DNA of 64,000 nucleotides, taken from a bacterium (GTDB taxonomy: Bacteria > Pseudomonadota > Alphaproteobacteria > Rhodobacterales > Rhodobacteraceae). Position 1 is the first letter of the stretch; the number at the start of each line of letters is the position of its first letter. The notes below the pieces were generated by a model that was given only the letters and a program-made list of their open reading frames with translations, searched no databases and was not told the DNA's origin. Shown one piece after another: positions 8,280-16,537 of the stretch. Both the position numbers and the translations under genes were made by a program. Where the stretch lies: positions 62,001 through 126,000 of the forward strand of contig WGOE01000009.1 of the NCBI GenBank assembly GCA_016124195.1. Reading direction: 5' to 3'.

Positions 8280-8954
8280 TCACGCGCGCAGCCGCCGCAT
8301 CAGGATGATTTGCCGGACCAGGCCCAGGGGCGGCACCGCGCGGAACAGGTCGCGCATCATGCCCAGATCGCCCTTGACCCCGGCCCAGACGCCGTATTTC
8401 GCCGATTTGAGCGGGCTTTTCACGCCTGGAAGCCGCACCACGGCCAAGGGCAGACGGGCGCGCAGCACCAAGGCGTTCAGGAACACTTCAAAGCCGAACT
8501 TGGGCAACTGGCGCAGCGCCTCGTCCTGGCCCGTCAGCAGGTCGCGGCGCAGCGCCCTTTCGCCCGAGATATAGTCGATCCCGATCCAGCGCCACAAAAG
8601 CGGCGCGTTGTCGCGCAATGAGATCGACATATGCGCCTGACCGGATTTGACGGGTGCGATCAGTGCGCTCAGATGGTCGGGCGACAGGCCGGTCAGGTCG
8701 GCGTCGATCAGAAGGATGATCTCTGACCGTGTTTCGGCAAAGCCCCGGGCCAGGGCCGCCGTCTTGCCGCCGTTCCGCGCCAGCGTGATCAGGCGCGCCT
8801 CCGGGTATTGCGCCACCACGGCCGAAGTGCCATCGGCAGAGCCGTCATCGACCACCAGCACCTCGTCGATCTGCGGATGACCCAGCACGGCTTGCAGCAC
8901 CGCGCCGATCCGGGCCTCTTCGTTGTAGGCGGGGATCAGGCAGGTCAGTTTCAT
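8280..8954 (-). CDS. Glycosyltransferase family 2 protein
   Basis: Protein of 224 residues with a GT-A fold. The start is LTCLIPAYNEEARIGAVL; VLVVDDGSADGTS gives the first nucleotide-binding aspartates, and IILLIDADLTGL carries the DXD metal site. This is the dolichyl-phosphate-mannose-synthase-like subgroup without transmembrane segments. Its ATG overlaps the stop of the DedA gene by four bases (ATGA), so translation is coupled, and it is the last gene of a four-gene operon with DedA, a GT21-type enzyme and a PlcP-like phosphoesterase. A role in glycolipid synthesis is the likely reading. Confidence 0.82.
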   Translation of the reverse strand: MKLTCLIPAYNEEARIGAVLQAVLGHPQIDEVLVVDDGSADGTSAVVAQYPEARLITLARNGGKTAALARGFAETRSEIILLIDADLTGLSPDHLSALIAPVKSGQAHMSISLRDNAPLLWRWIGIDYISGERALRRDLLTGQDEALRQLPKFGFEVFLNALVLRARLPLAVVRLPGVKSPLKSAKYGVWAGVKGDLGMMRDLFRAVPPLGLVRQIILMRRLRA

Positions 8955-9514
8955 GCGCGCCGCCTTTGCCACCAGACCAGCGCGCCAAGCGCCAGCACGA
9001 TCACCAGCGCCAGCGAAACCCGCCAGATCCAGGTGTCGATCGCCGAATAGGCCGAGCCCAAAAACCAGCCGATCGTGACGAACAGCGCGGTCTTGGGGAT
9101 GGTGCCGATCAGGTTGTACCACATGTAAAGCGCAAAGTTCATCCGCGCCGCCCCGGACGCCAGCATGATCGGCAGGCCGGCCGAATGGGTGAACTTGCCG
9201 ACCAGCAGGGTGCGGCCGCCCTTTTCGGCGAAATGCCCCTCCAGCGCCAGCTTGCGCGCCTCTGACATGCCCAGACCGGTCAGCCAGCGTTCCGGCAGGA
9301 TCGCCGGGCCAAGCCGGCCGATCCAGTAGTAAAGCCCGTCGCCGACCAGATCGCCAAAGACGCAGACGATGTAGACGCCAAGGATCGGCATGAAGCCCAG
9401 TTTGGACAGATAGGCCGCGATGACAGTGACGATGGGTCCTTCGATGATCGCCATCGGGCCGACCAGCCATAGCCCATGGCTTTGCATCAGGTGCAGAACG
9501 GCTTCCTGGCTCAT
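8951..9514 (-). CDS. DedA family membrane protein
   Basis: Protein of 187 residues with several hydrophobic segments: about 15-45, 50-70, 130-150 and 155-180. The stretch GPIVTVIAAYLSKLGFMPIL, then FGDLVGDGLYYWIGRLG and GKFTHSAGLPIMLASGAARMNF, is the DedA/SNARE-associated signature. DedA proteins act as lipid scramblases/flippases for undecaprenyl phosphate or phospholipids. The ATG at 9514 overlaps the end of the GT21-type gene; an upstream extension to 9568 lies inside that gene and is rejected. Within a lipid-glycosylation operon it could move the lipid acceptor or product across the membrane (inference). Confidence 0.85.
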   Translation of the reverse strand: MSQEAVLHLMQSHGLWLVGPMAIIEGPIVTVIAAYLSKLGFMPILGVYIVCVFGDLVGDGLYYWIGRLGPAILPERWLTGLGMSEARKLALEGHFAEKGGRTLLVGKFTHSAGLPIMLASGAARMNFALYMWYNLIGTIPKTALFVTIGWFLGSAYSAIDTWIWRVSLALVIVLALGALVWWQRRRA

Positions 9515-10641
9515 TGCGACCCCTTGCCGCGTGCGATGTCTTCCGCCGTCATCGCATTGCCACGCCATTCAAAGGAATTGCCGCGCCAGGCCGCAAGCCA
9601 CAAGAAGGGCAGGGTCGCATCGCGCACCAGCCAGGCGGCCAGATCGGCCGGCCCGCGCGGCCAGCCCCCCGCCGCGGCCAGGGCATATTCGGGCCCGTAC
9701 CACAGGATCAGGAAGGCCGGGATGACCCAGGCCGAGGCGCCAAGCCCCACCAGGACCAGCGTGGCCAGAAAGGGCAGGGCGGCGCCGGCCAGAACCTCGG
9801 GCAGGAAATACAAGGGAAAGCCCAGGCGGCGCACCTTGGCCCAGCGGACCTGCCGGCTCCACACCGTGGCGCGGTCACGGCTTCCGACCGGCTGTTCGAA
9901 AAAGCGGCCCGGCAGGCGCACGACCTTGCCCGCCGCGCGCACCACCTTGGTCGAGGCCACATCCTCGGCCATCTCGCGGCCCAGAACCGCGATTCCGCCC
10001 GCGGCGCGCAGCACCGCGGCGTCCCAGAACAGCATCTTGCCCTGGGCAAAGCCATTGCCAAGGGCGGCGCTCGCCATCTGCCAGCGCGCCTGAAAGGTGT
10101 TGAGAAAGGCGCATTCGACGCGCGCCCAGAAGGTTTCGGCCCGGATCCCGATGGGGGGCGCGGACACAAGCCCGGTTCGCGGCGTGAACTCTGCCATGCA
10201 GCGGCTGAGGTAATCCGGCGGCAGGATCACATTGCTGTCCGACATCAGCACATGGTCGAAGCGGGCGGCATTCCAGCCCTTCACGAGGTTGTTGAGCTTG
10301 GGGTTGCCCGACACCCGGTCATCCCCGGTCAGAACCCGCGCCGCGACCTGCGGATATTTCGCCATCAGCCGTTCGACCAGCGGCACAGCGGGATCGGCGG
10401 GGTCGGCGGCGCAAAAGATCAGCTCGAACTTCGGGTAATCGGCCTGAAAGGTGGTTTCCAGGGTCTCCTCCAGAAAGTTCTCGAGCCCGCAGACCGGACG
10501 CAAGACCGTCACGGGCGGCAGGGGCTGCGGCGCGATGCCGGGCCTGCGCCACAGCAAAGCCAAGGCCAGCCCAATCCCCGCCCATTGCATGACCAGGCAG
10601 AAGCCGATGAAGATCGCAAGCCAGATCAGGGCGCTGCCCAT
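9511..10641 (-). CDS. GT21-type ceramide glucosyltransferase-like glycosyltransferase
   Basis: Membrane glycosyltransferase of 376 residues. An N-terminal transmembrane helix (about 3-32) is followed by a GT-A domain: VTVLRPVCGLENFLEETL, DPADPAVPLVERL (D1), HVLMSDSNV (D2), then EMAEDVASTKVV (D3) and the RQVRWAK stretch matching the (Q/R)XXRW motif of ceramide glucosyltransferases. C-terminal hydrophobic helices follow about residue 270. Bacterial members glycosylate diacylglycerol or ceramide; in alphaproteobacteria such enzymes make phosphorus-free glycolipids. The upstream PlcP-like phosphoesterase (34 bp away) would generate diacylglycerol, fitting membrane lipid remodelling. Acceptor specificity is not readable from sequence. 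Confidence 0.82.
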   Translation of the reverse strand: MGSALIWLAIFIGFCLVMQWAGIGLALALLWRRPGIAPQPLPPVTVLRPVCGLENFLEETLETTFQADYPKFELIFCAADPADPAVPLVERLMAKYPQVAARVLTGDDRVSGNPKLNNLVKGWNAARFDHVLMSDSNVILPPDYLSRCMAEFTPRTGLVSAPPIGIRAETFWARVECAFLNTFQARWQMASAALGNGFAQGKMLFWDAAVLRAAGGIAVLGREMAEDVASTKVVRAAGKVVRLPGRFFEQPVGSRDRATVWSRQVRWAKVRRLGFPLYFLPEVLAGAALPFLATLVLVGLGASAWVIPAFLILWYGPEYALAAAGGWPRGPADLAAWLVRDATLPFLWLAAWRGNSFEWRGNAMTAEDIARGKGSQ

Positions 10642-10675
10642 GCCATTCGCCTATCAGGGTCCGTGTCGCCCGCTC

Positions 10676-11551
10676 TCATATACTCTTGGCGGTCTTTGCA
10701 AAACCCATATGCGCATCGGCAGGGGCCAAGTCCAGCGCGACCGGTTCGGCGCGCTGCGCGGCCCAGTCGATCAGCAGAAGACGGCCGCTGGAGGTTTCGA
10801 CCAGCGCCGTGGCATTCTCGACCCAGTCGCCGCAGTTGGCATAGTCCACCCCATGATCGGAGTGCAGCGCCGGCTTGTGGAAATGGCCGCAGATGATGCC
10901 ATCGGTGCCATGCGCGCGGGCGAGGTCGGCCAGCCGCTCCTCAAACCTGTCGCAGGCCCGCACCGCGTCGTTGAAGCCCTTGACCAGACGGTCGACCAGC
11001 GCCCATTCTCGCAGGCCAAAGCGCGCGCGCAGCCGATTGATCCGGCCGATCAGGCCGCGCACGCCGCTGTCGATCCTGGTGCCCAGCCGCGACAGGCGCG
11101 GGAAGTGGCGGTCGAAGACATCGCTTTCATCGCCATGCACCACCAGATAGCGCCGGCCATCGGCGGCTTCGTGCACAATGCGGTCGACCACTTCGATGCC
11201 CAGCATGTCCTGACCAACGAAGCGGCGGAAGAAGGCGTCGTGGTTGCCCGGCGTATAGACCAGCCGGGTGCCACGCTTGGCCCGGTCGAACAGGATCGCC
11301 AGAACCTGATGCTGCGCCGCCGTCCAATGCACGCCGAAGGGCAGCCAGGTGTCGATGATGTCGCCGACCAGATAGATCGCATCCGCCGTGTGGCCCTGCA
11401 GGAAGGACAACAGCGCCTCGTCCCGGCAGGCGCGCGATCCAAGGTGCAGGTCCGACAGGAACAGCACCGGAAAATGACGCTGCGGTGCGGCGCTGCGCGC
11501 TGGCGGGATCAGCGCATCGGGCGGCAGGAAATCCGTGGCATGCATGGTCAT
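10676..11551 (-). CDS. PlcP-like/UDP-2,3-diacylglucosamine pyrophosphatase-like metallophosphoesterase
   Basis: Calcineurin-like phosphoesterase of 291 residues with all five metal-site blocks: LSDLHLGS, VGDIIDTW, PGNHDAFF, VHGDESDVF and CGHFHKPAL, ending in NCGDWVENATALVE. Automatic annotation would say UDP-2,3-diacylglucosamine diphosphatase, but the length and the GNHD/HGDE/CGH-H layout match PlcP, the phospholipase C-type enzyme used by alphaproteobacteria to turn phospholipids into diacylglycerol under phosphate shortage. Start ATG at 11551 with AAGGGG upstream; the longer frame to 11770 lacks protein character. First gene of an operon with a GT21-type enzyme, DedA and GT2. Family assignment is sure, PlcP function is inference. 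Confidence 0.75.
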   Translation of the reverse strand: MTMHATDFLPPDALIPPARSAAPQRHFPVLFLSDLHLGSRACRDEALLSFLQGHTADAIYLVGDIIDTWLPFGVHWTAAQHQVLAILFDRAKRGTRLVYTPGNHDAFFRRFVGQDMLGIEVVDRIVHEAADGRRYLVVHGDESDVFDRHFPRLSRLGTRIDSGVRGLIGRINRLRARFGLREWALVDRLVKGFNDAVRACDRFEERLADLARAHGTDGIICGHFHKPALHSDHGVDYANCGDWVENATALVETSSGRLLLIDWAAQRAEPVALDLAPADAHMGFAKTAKSI

Positions 11552-12365
11552 CGCTTGATCCCCTTTTCGCCCCGGAGCCGGTTGCGCCGCCGCTTTGCCC
11601 GCGTCGGGCCTCGCGCTTTCCACGTCGGGCAAGGCCTGTTCCGTCGCTGCACCTTGCGGTGGTTCATAGGCAGATTCTGCGACGGCGGTATGACACTTGT
11701 CCTCAGGGGGTGCCGCAAAGGGTTGAGGTCGCAAGATATTGTCCCCCCTGTCCTGAGTGGCACGCGCCACAAGGGTCGGCCCCGGATTCCCGGCGCCGGC
11801 TTTACCATGCTACACCCGAAGATCGGCCCGCGTCCAATCTCTTGGGCGTGACCCGGCTTGCCCCAGCTTGCCGCGCCCGAAGATGCACGGCATCGGGTCG
11901 GGCAATGCCCTTGCCTGCGACACTGCGCGGCGCCCGGGCCTAAACATGTTGCACATGCAGAATCGAATGGTCATTCGCCCGGGCCGTTGCGCAGGGCGCC
12001 ATCTGGTGCTGCGCCGCCAGGTTGCTGGACGGGCAGGCCAGCTTTGGCATCGGGAGCGCAGCGATCCGTGTCCCGAAGTCCGCGGACCGGGCGCAGATCC
12101 CAACCGGTCGTTCGATTTCGTCTTGCGGGCGGGCGGTGCGGGTCGCGGTTCCGACTGCTCGACCCCGTGGCCGGCAATCGGTCCCGCCTGGGGGCCAGCC
12201 GGTCCAGCCTGCCGCCGCATCGGATGACACAATGTGGCCACAGTTTGCGGCAAAACGCACCACACGCCGCATAAACTTTTTGAATAGAAGGGATATTCGC
12301 GCCTAGGTAGAGTGAATGTGGCGGGCTCTCCTCGCGGCCTTTCGCACCGAGCCGGTCATTGAAGT
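11552..12365. other. 814-bp divergent intergenic region
   Basis: Separates the PlcP-like operon (reading left) from the hybrid kinase (reading right). Overlapping open frames exist on both strands, but their translations are Arg/Pro/Cys-rich and look like chance frames in GC-rich DNA. On the minus strand at 11679-11696, GTGTCAT-ACCG-CCGTCGC loosely matches the two 7-bp repeats of a PhoB box. An AT-rich patch at about 12270-12310 lies just before the kinase and probably contains its promoter. No tRNA or clear terminator seen. Confidence 0.4.
11679..11696 (-). promoter_or_regulatory. Possible weak Pho box upstream of the PlcP-like operon
   Basis: Read on the minus strand, GTGTCAT, then ACCG, then CCGTCGC resembles the PhoB target of two CTGTCAY units 11 bp apart (6 of 7 and about 5 of 7 matches by eye). 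It lies about 130 bp before the PlcP-like start. The spacer is not AT-rich as in strong Pho boxes, so this is a suggestion only. Confidence 0.25.
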
Positions 12366-14990
12366 GTGGTGGATGTTGTGCAAAATATTCTGGCCTCGGA
12401 TTTGCCACTGCTGTTCGACTTCGAACCGGGAACCGGGCGGTTGCAGAGGTTGCGGACCCCGCAGGCGGCGCCGGACAGGCTGGAAGATCTGCTTTCACTC
12501 TTGCATCCAGATGACCGGGCCCACCTTGTCGCGGCGATGGATCAGGCCCTGGCGCAGGGTCTCGACCACTTTCGCCGCGCCGCCCGACTGGTTTCGCCCG
12601 CGGGACCGCTCCTTTCGGTGACGATCCACGGGGCGGCCGTGGCCGGGGCGGTCCCGCCGCGCTATCTGGTCACCCTGATCGACGAGACCGCCCATTTCGA
12701 AACGCTCGAACGGTTTCATCTGGCCACCGCGGCTTCGAACGAGGTGATCTTCCTTCTGGATTTCGAGGCGCAGAACCATTGGTGGAGCGAGGCTTTCACC
12801 CGGATCTTCGGTCATCAGCCCCTCAATGCGCCCGACGCGGTGGCGCGCTGGTTCGATCTGGTCCACCCCGCCGATCAGGCACGGGTCGGCGCCAGTCATC
12901 GGGCTGCGCGTGGCGGCACGGCCGACACCTGGACCGCCGAATACCGCCTGCGCAAGGCGGATGGCACCTTTGCCCAGGTGATCGACCGCGCGCGGTTCAT
13001 CCGCCGGCCGGATGGCACGATCGCCAGGTCCGTCTCGACCCTGACCGATGTGACCGAACGCCGCGCGCTGGAGGATCTGTTCCACGAAACGGCATTGGCC
13101 GCGCAGGACGTCATCTACAGCCATGATCTGGGCGCAGGCAGCCTGTGGTTGAACGAGGCGTTTCAGGCCCGGTTTGGCCATGACCCGCGTCCCTTCGCGC
13201 AAGACCCCCATCGCTGGGTCGATCTTCTGGCCCCGCCCGATCGCGATGCCTTTGTCGCGCAGTGCGAAGCGGCGGTGCGCGGCACGGCCCGGCGGATCGA
13301 ACTGCGCTATCGCCTGCGCCGGGCGGATGGCCAGTATCGCGCGGTCATCGACCTTGTGCAGATCGTGCGGGACGAAACGGGCCGGGCGCTGCGGCTGGTG
13401 GGCACCATCGTCGATGTCACCGACCGGCGCGCCGAGGAAGAGCGTCTGCGCGCCGTGGTCGAGGCCGCGGCCGATGCCGTCTTCGAATATGACGTGATCG
13501 CCGGCACCGTCACCTGTCTTGAGGGTGTGGAGCGCAGCTTTGGTCATGCCTGTTCCGGCCCGCGGCCCAACCGGGACCTCTGGGCGAAGTTCCTGCATCC
13601 CGACGACTGCGACCGCGTTGCTGCGGCCTTCGCCCGCTTTGTTGCCGGCACCGACCGTCATGCCCGGCTGGATTACCGCTTTGCCCGGGCCGATGGCCGC
13701 TGGGCCTGGGTCAGCGAAAGATTGATCGCCCTGCGCAACGAACGGGGAGAGGCCTGGTGTGTGATCGGCGGGCTCGAGGATGTGACGCAGGCGCATGACA
13801 CCGAGGAACGCCTGCGCCAAAGCGAAAAGCTTGAGGCGATCGGCAAGCTGACCGGCGGGGTGGCGCATGATTTCAACAACCTGCTGACGGTGATCGTGGC
13901 CTCGGCGGCCCTTTTGGAAGGCGATCCGGCTCTGGCGCCCGACCAGCGCGCGCTGGCGCAAAGCGTGACCCTTGCGGCGCGGCGCGGGGCAGAGCTGACT
14001 TCGGGCCTCTTGTCCTTTGCCCGCAAGCAGCCCCTGGCTCCGCGGCCGCTGGCCATGGCCAGCGTCTTTGCCGAAATCCGCAGCATGTTGGATCGCACCC
14101 TGCCGGCCTATGTCGCGCTGACAACCCATGTCGCGCCCGACCTCTGGCTCGCCGAAGCGGACCCGACGCAACTGAACACCGCGCTCTTGAACCTGTGCGT
14201 CAATGCTGCCGATGCGATGCCGGGCGGCGGGCGCATCACGCTGCAAGCCCGCAACTGGGTGATCGACGCGGCACAGGCCAGCGCCGACCCCGAGGTGCGC
14301 GCCGGCGACTATCTGCGCATCGACATCACCGACGACGGCACGGGCATGAGCGCCGAAGTCCGTGCCCGCGCCTTCGATCCGTTCTTCACCACCAAATCGT
14401 GGGGCCGGGGCTCGGGCCTGGGCCTGTCGATGGTCTGGGGCTTTTCCCGGCAATCGGGCGGCCATGCCACGATTCAGTCCGCTGCGGGCCTGGGCACCAC
14501 CGTGACCCTGTTCCTGCCGCGCAGCCGGCGCGCGGCCCTGTCATCCGCCCCCACCGCGCGCGCCGAACCGGCCTATGGCCACGGCGAACATATCCTCGTG
14601 GTCGAGGATGACCCGATGCTGCGCCGCTTTGTCGTCACCCTGATCCAACGCCTGCGCTACCGGGTCAGCCAGGCCGAGACCGGCGATCAGGCCCTGCAGA
14701 TCCTGCGCACCACGCCCGACATCGCGCTGTTGTTCTCGGATGTCGTGATGCCGGGCAACATGAGCGGGGCCGAACTGGCCGAGCGCGCCTTGCGCGAATT
14801 TCCCGATCTGCGGTTGTTGTTCACCTCGGGCTATTCGGAAACCGCCGTGGCACTGAACGGCCAGCCCGGCGCGCGATTGGGCGCCGAGGTGCAATTCCTG
14901 GCCAAACCCTACCAGATGCGCGAACTGGGTGACAAATTGCGCGAGGTCCTGACGGCAAACCAGATCCGCGCCAAACAGAGCCGGGGCTGA
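12366..14990 (+). CDS. Hybrid PAS-domain sensor histidine kinase with receiver domain
   Basis: Protein of 874 residues, apparently cytosolic (no transmembrane segment). A PAS-like N-terminal segment (about 1-115) is followed by three PAS/PAC units ending at STLTDVTERR, GTIVDVTDRR and GGLEDVTQAH. The dimerisation helix contains GGVAHDFNNLLTVI with His501 as phospho-acceptor; the ATPase domain shows NLCVNAADAMP (N box), DDGTGM and GRGSGLGLSMVWGF. The C-terminal receiver starts ILVVEDDPMLRRF and has Asp792 in LLFSDVVMP. No separate response regulator is adjacent, so output probably passes through an unlinked partner or the receiver inhibits the kinase. Start is GTG at 12366 (or 12369), weak ribosome site. 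Confidence 0.88.
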   Translation: MVDVVQNILASDLPLLFDFEPGTGRLQRLRTPQAAPDRLEDLLSLLHPDDRAHLVAAMDQALAQGLDHFRRAARLVSPAGPLLSVTIHGAAVAGAVPPRYLVTLIDETAHFETLERFHLATAASNEVIFLLDFEAQNHWWSEAFTRIFGHQPLNAPDAVARWFDLVHPADQARVGASHRAARGGTADTWTAEYRLRKADGTFAQVIDRARFIRRPDGTIARSVSTLTDVTERRALEDLFHETALAAQDVIYSHDLGAGSLWLNEAFQARFGHDPRPFAQDPHRWVDLLAPPDRDAFVAQCEAAVRGTARRIELRYRLRRADGQYRAVIDLVQIVRDETGRALRLVGTIVDVTDRRAEEERLRAVVEAAADAVFEYDVIAGTVTCLEGVERSFGHACSGPRPNRDLWAKFLHPDDCDRVAAAFARFVAGTDRHARLDYRFARADGRWAWVSERLIALRNERGEAWCVIGGLEDVTQAHDTEERLRQSEKLEAIGKLTGGVAHDFNNLLTVIVASAALLEGDPALAPDQRALAQSVTLAARRGAELTSGLLSFARKQPLAPRPLAMASVFAEIRSMLDRTLPAYVALTTHVAPDLWLAEADPTQLNTALLNLCVNAADAMPGGGRITLQARNWVIDAAQASADPEVRAGDYLRIDITDDGTGMSAEVRARAFDPFFTTKSWGRGSGLGLSMVWGFSRQSGGHATIQSAAGLGTTVTLFLPRSRRAALSSAPTARAEPAYGHGEHILVVEDDPMLRRFVVTLIQRLRYRVSQAETGDQALQILRTTPDIALLFSDVVMPGNMSGAELAERALREFPDLRLLFTSGYSETAVALNGQPGARLGAEVQFLAKPYQMRELGDKLREVLTANQIRAKQSRG

Positions 14991-15110
14991 GCGGGGCAGT
15001 CTCGGGTCCGGGCATGCCGCTTTGCCGCGGTATTGGCGGAACCGCGCGGTCAAAGCGCCTTCGACCCCGCCGATCTGCCCAAGCCCGTATCCGGCCGACC
15101 CTGGCCCGCT

Positions 15111-15908
15111 TCAGCGCGCCGACGTGACCGGAGCAAAGCCTTCGAGCGACTGCGCCTCGACCTTGCGCAGGAGGGCGATCACATCGGCCACCATCTTTTC
15201 CGCCGTGGCATGGCCTTTCTCGGCCGTGGCCAGATGCGCCTCGCCCACCGGGCCTGCAGGGTTGAGGTCGCTCGCCATCCAGCCATAACTGACCGGTCCG
15301 ATGGGCGAGATGGCCGAGGTTTCGGCACTCGACCGGAAATCGCGGGCCTGGCTCATGTCGACCGTCTCGGGCCGGAAGGCAAGCACCAGAGAGGTTTCCA
15401 CATCGCCGCCATGGATGCCATAGGTGGTTTCCTGCCGCGAATACATCCCCTCGGGCGGGCCAAAGGCGCCCCAGCCGAGCTTGACCACGAACATGCCCGC
15501 CTGCACGCGCAATTCACGGCCCACGATCGAGATCAGGTCCACATTGCCGCCATGGCTGTTGAGGATGACCAGCTTGCGCACCCCGGCGCGGGCGACCGAC
15601 AGGCCGATCTCGGTCCAGGCGGCCAGCGCGGTCTGCGCGGTCAGGGTCAGCGTGCCCTTGGCCCAGAGGTGCTCGTTCGACTTGCCCACGGCTTGCGTCG
15701 GCAGAAAGCGCAGGTCCATGTCCTCGGGGCAGCGCGCCTTCAACAGGGCCTGCATGCCCTCGGATATGATCGTGTCGGTGCCGACCGGCAGATGCGGCCC
15801 GTGCTGTTCAATGGCGGCGGTGGGCAGGATCGCGATGGTCTTCATCGGGTCGATCCGGCCATATTCAGTGGTGCGGTAGTCTTTCCAGTCCCAACGCCTG
15901 GGCATCAT
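15111..15908 (-). CDS. Creatininase family amidohydrolase
   Basis: Protein of 265 residues. Metal-ligand motifs of the creatininase family are visible: AAIEQHGPHLPVGTD (Glu, His and Asp ligands), LVILNSHGGNVDL, and IHGGDVETSLVL with the late Glu. Members hydrolyse cyclic amides or formamides (creatinine, FAPy intermediates, lactams). Start at the double ATG at 15908/15905, which overlaps the stop of the upstream reductase gene; it is the last gene of an eight-gene operon. Given the importer, deaminase and FAD oxidase upstream, it probably opens a cyclic amide in a catabolic route. The actual substrate cannot be read from the sequence. Confidence 0.85.
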   Translation of the reverse strand: MMPRRWDWKDYRTTEYGRIDPMKTIAILPTAAIEQHGPHLPVGTDTIISEGMQALLKARCPEDMDLRFLPTQAVGKSNEHLWAKGTLTLTAQTALAAWTEIGLSVARAGVRKLVILNSHGGNVDLISIVGRELRVQAGMFVVKLGWGAFGPPEGMYSRQETTYGIHGGDVETSLVLAFRPETVDMSQARDFRSSAETSAISPIGPVSYGWMASDLNPAGPVGEAHLATAEKGHATAEKMVADVIALLRKVEAQSLEGFAPVTSAR

Positions 15909-16537
15909 TGCGTCTCCGTCTTGAGGATCGGGGCAGGGGCGCCCCCGGTCAGCCGGTCCATCGCCCGGGCCACCCGAACCAGATGGCGGGCACGGCTGGC
16001 GGGGGTGGAACTGTCCATCAGATAATGCGCGGCAAAGACCTTGCGGGCGCGCGGCGGGCAAAGCCAGCCCACCCCGCGCAACAGCTGCCGCTTGCCCGGC
16101 GCGCCGACCAGGAAGGTCAGCCAGCGGCTCGCCCCGCAGGTGGTAAAGACCCCGACCCGCCCGATATGCAAAAGGCCGGGCCGGATCGTGCCATTCTGCG
16201 CATCCGGCATCTTGAAGGCCACATCGGGCAAGAGCACCCGGTCAAGCCAGCCCTTCAGCATCGCCGGCAGCCCGTACCACCAGGTCGGATAGACAAAGAT
16301 CAGCGTGTCGCACCACAGGACATCGCGGCAATGATCCTCGACCGGCGCGCGGTTCGCGGGGCTGTCAAGGTAGCTCCCCAATTCCGCCCCGGTCAGGGCC
16401 GGCTGGAAGCCCTCGGCATAAAGGTCGCGCAGCCGCACCTCGGCTCCGGCAGCGGCGAGCCTCGCCAGCACCACATCGCGCACCGCCGCATTGAAGCTCG
16501 CGGGCCGCGGATGGCAATAGACCACCAGCGCCCGCAT
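15905..16537 (-). CDS. NAD(P)H dehydrogenase/flavodoxin-fold protein (paralogue 1)
   Basis: Protein of 210 residues of the Flavodoxin_2 group (NQO1/MdaB/KefF-type). The N-terminal ALVVYCHPRPASFNAAV is the FMN/FAD phosphate loop, and IFVYPTWWYGLPAMLKGWLDRVL is the family's isoalloxazine-binding region. It would reduce quinone, azo, nitro or flavin acceptors with NAD(P)H in the cytosol. It starts one base inside the stop of a second, related gene upstream and ends overlapping the creatininase gene. The pairing of two paralogues suggests a heterodimer or two sequential reductions in this pathway (inference). Confidence 0.82.
   Translation of the reverse strand: MRALVVYCHPRPASFNAAVRDVVLARLAAAGAEVRLRDLYAEGFQPALTGAELGSYLDSPANRAPVEDHCRDVLWCDTLIFVYPTWWYGLPAMLKGWLDRVLLPDVAFKMPDAQNGTIRPGLLHIGRVGVFTTCGASRWLTFLVGAPGKRQLLRGVGWLCPPRARKVFAAHYLMDSSTPASRARHLVRVARAMDRLTGGAPAPILKTETQ

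Noticed and set aside
11757-12274. Small open frames in the 814-bp gap as genes
   Set aside because: Overlapping frames on both strands with Arg/Pro/Cys-rich sequence, no ribosome site and no motif.
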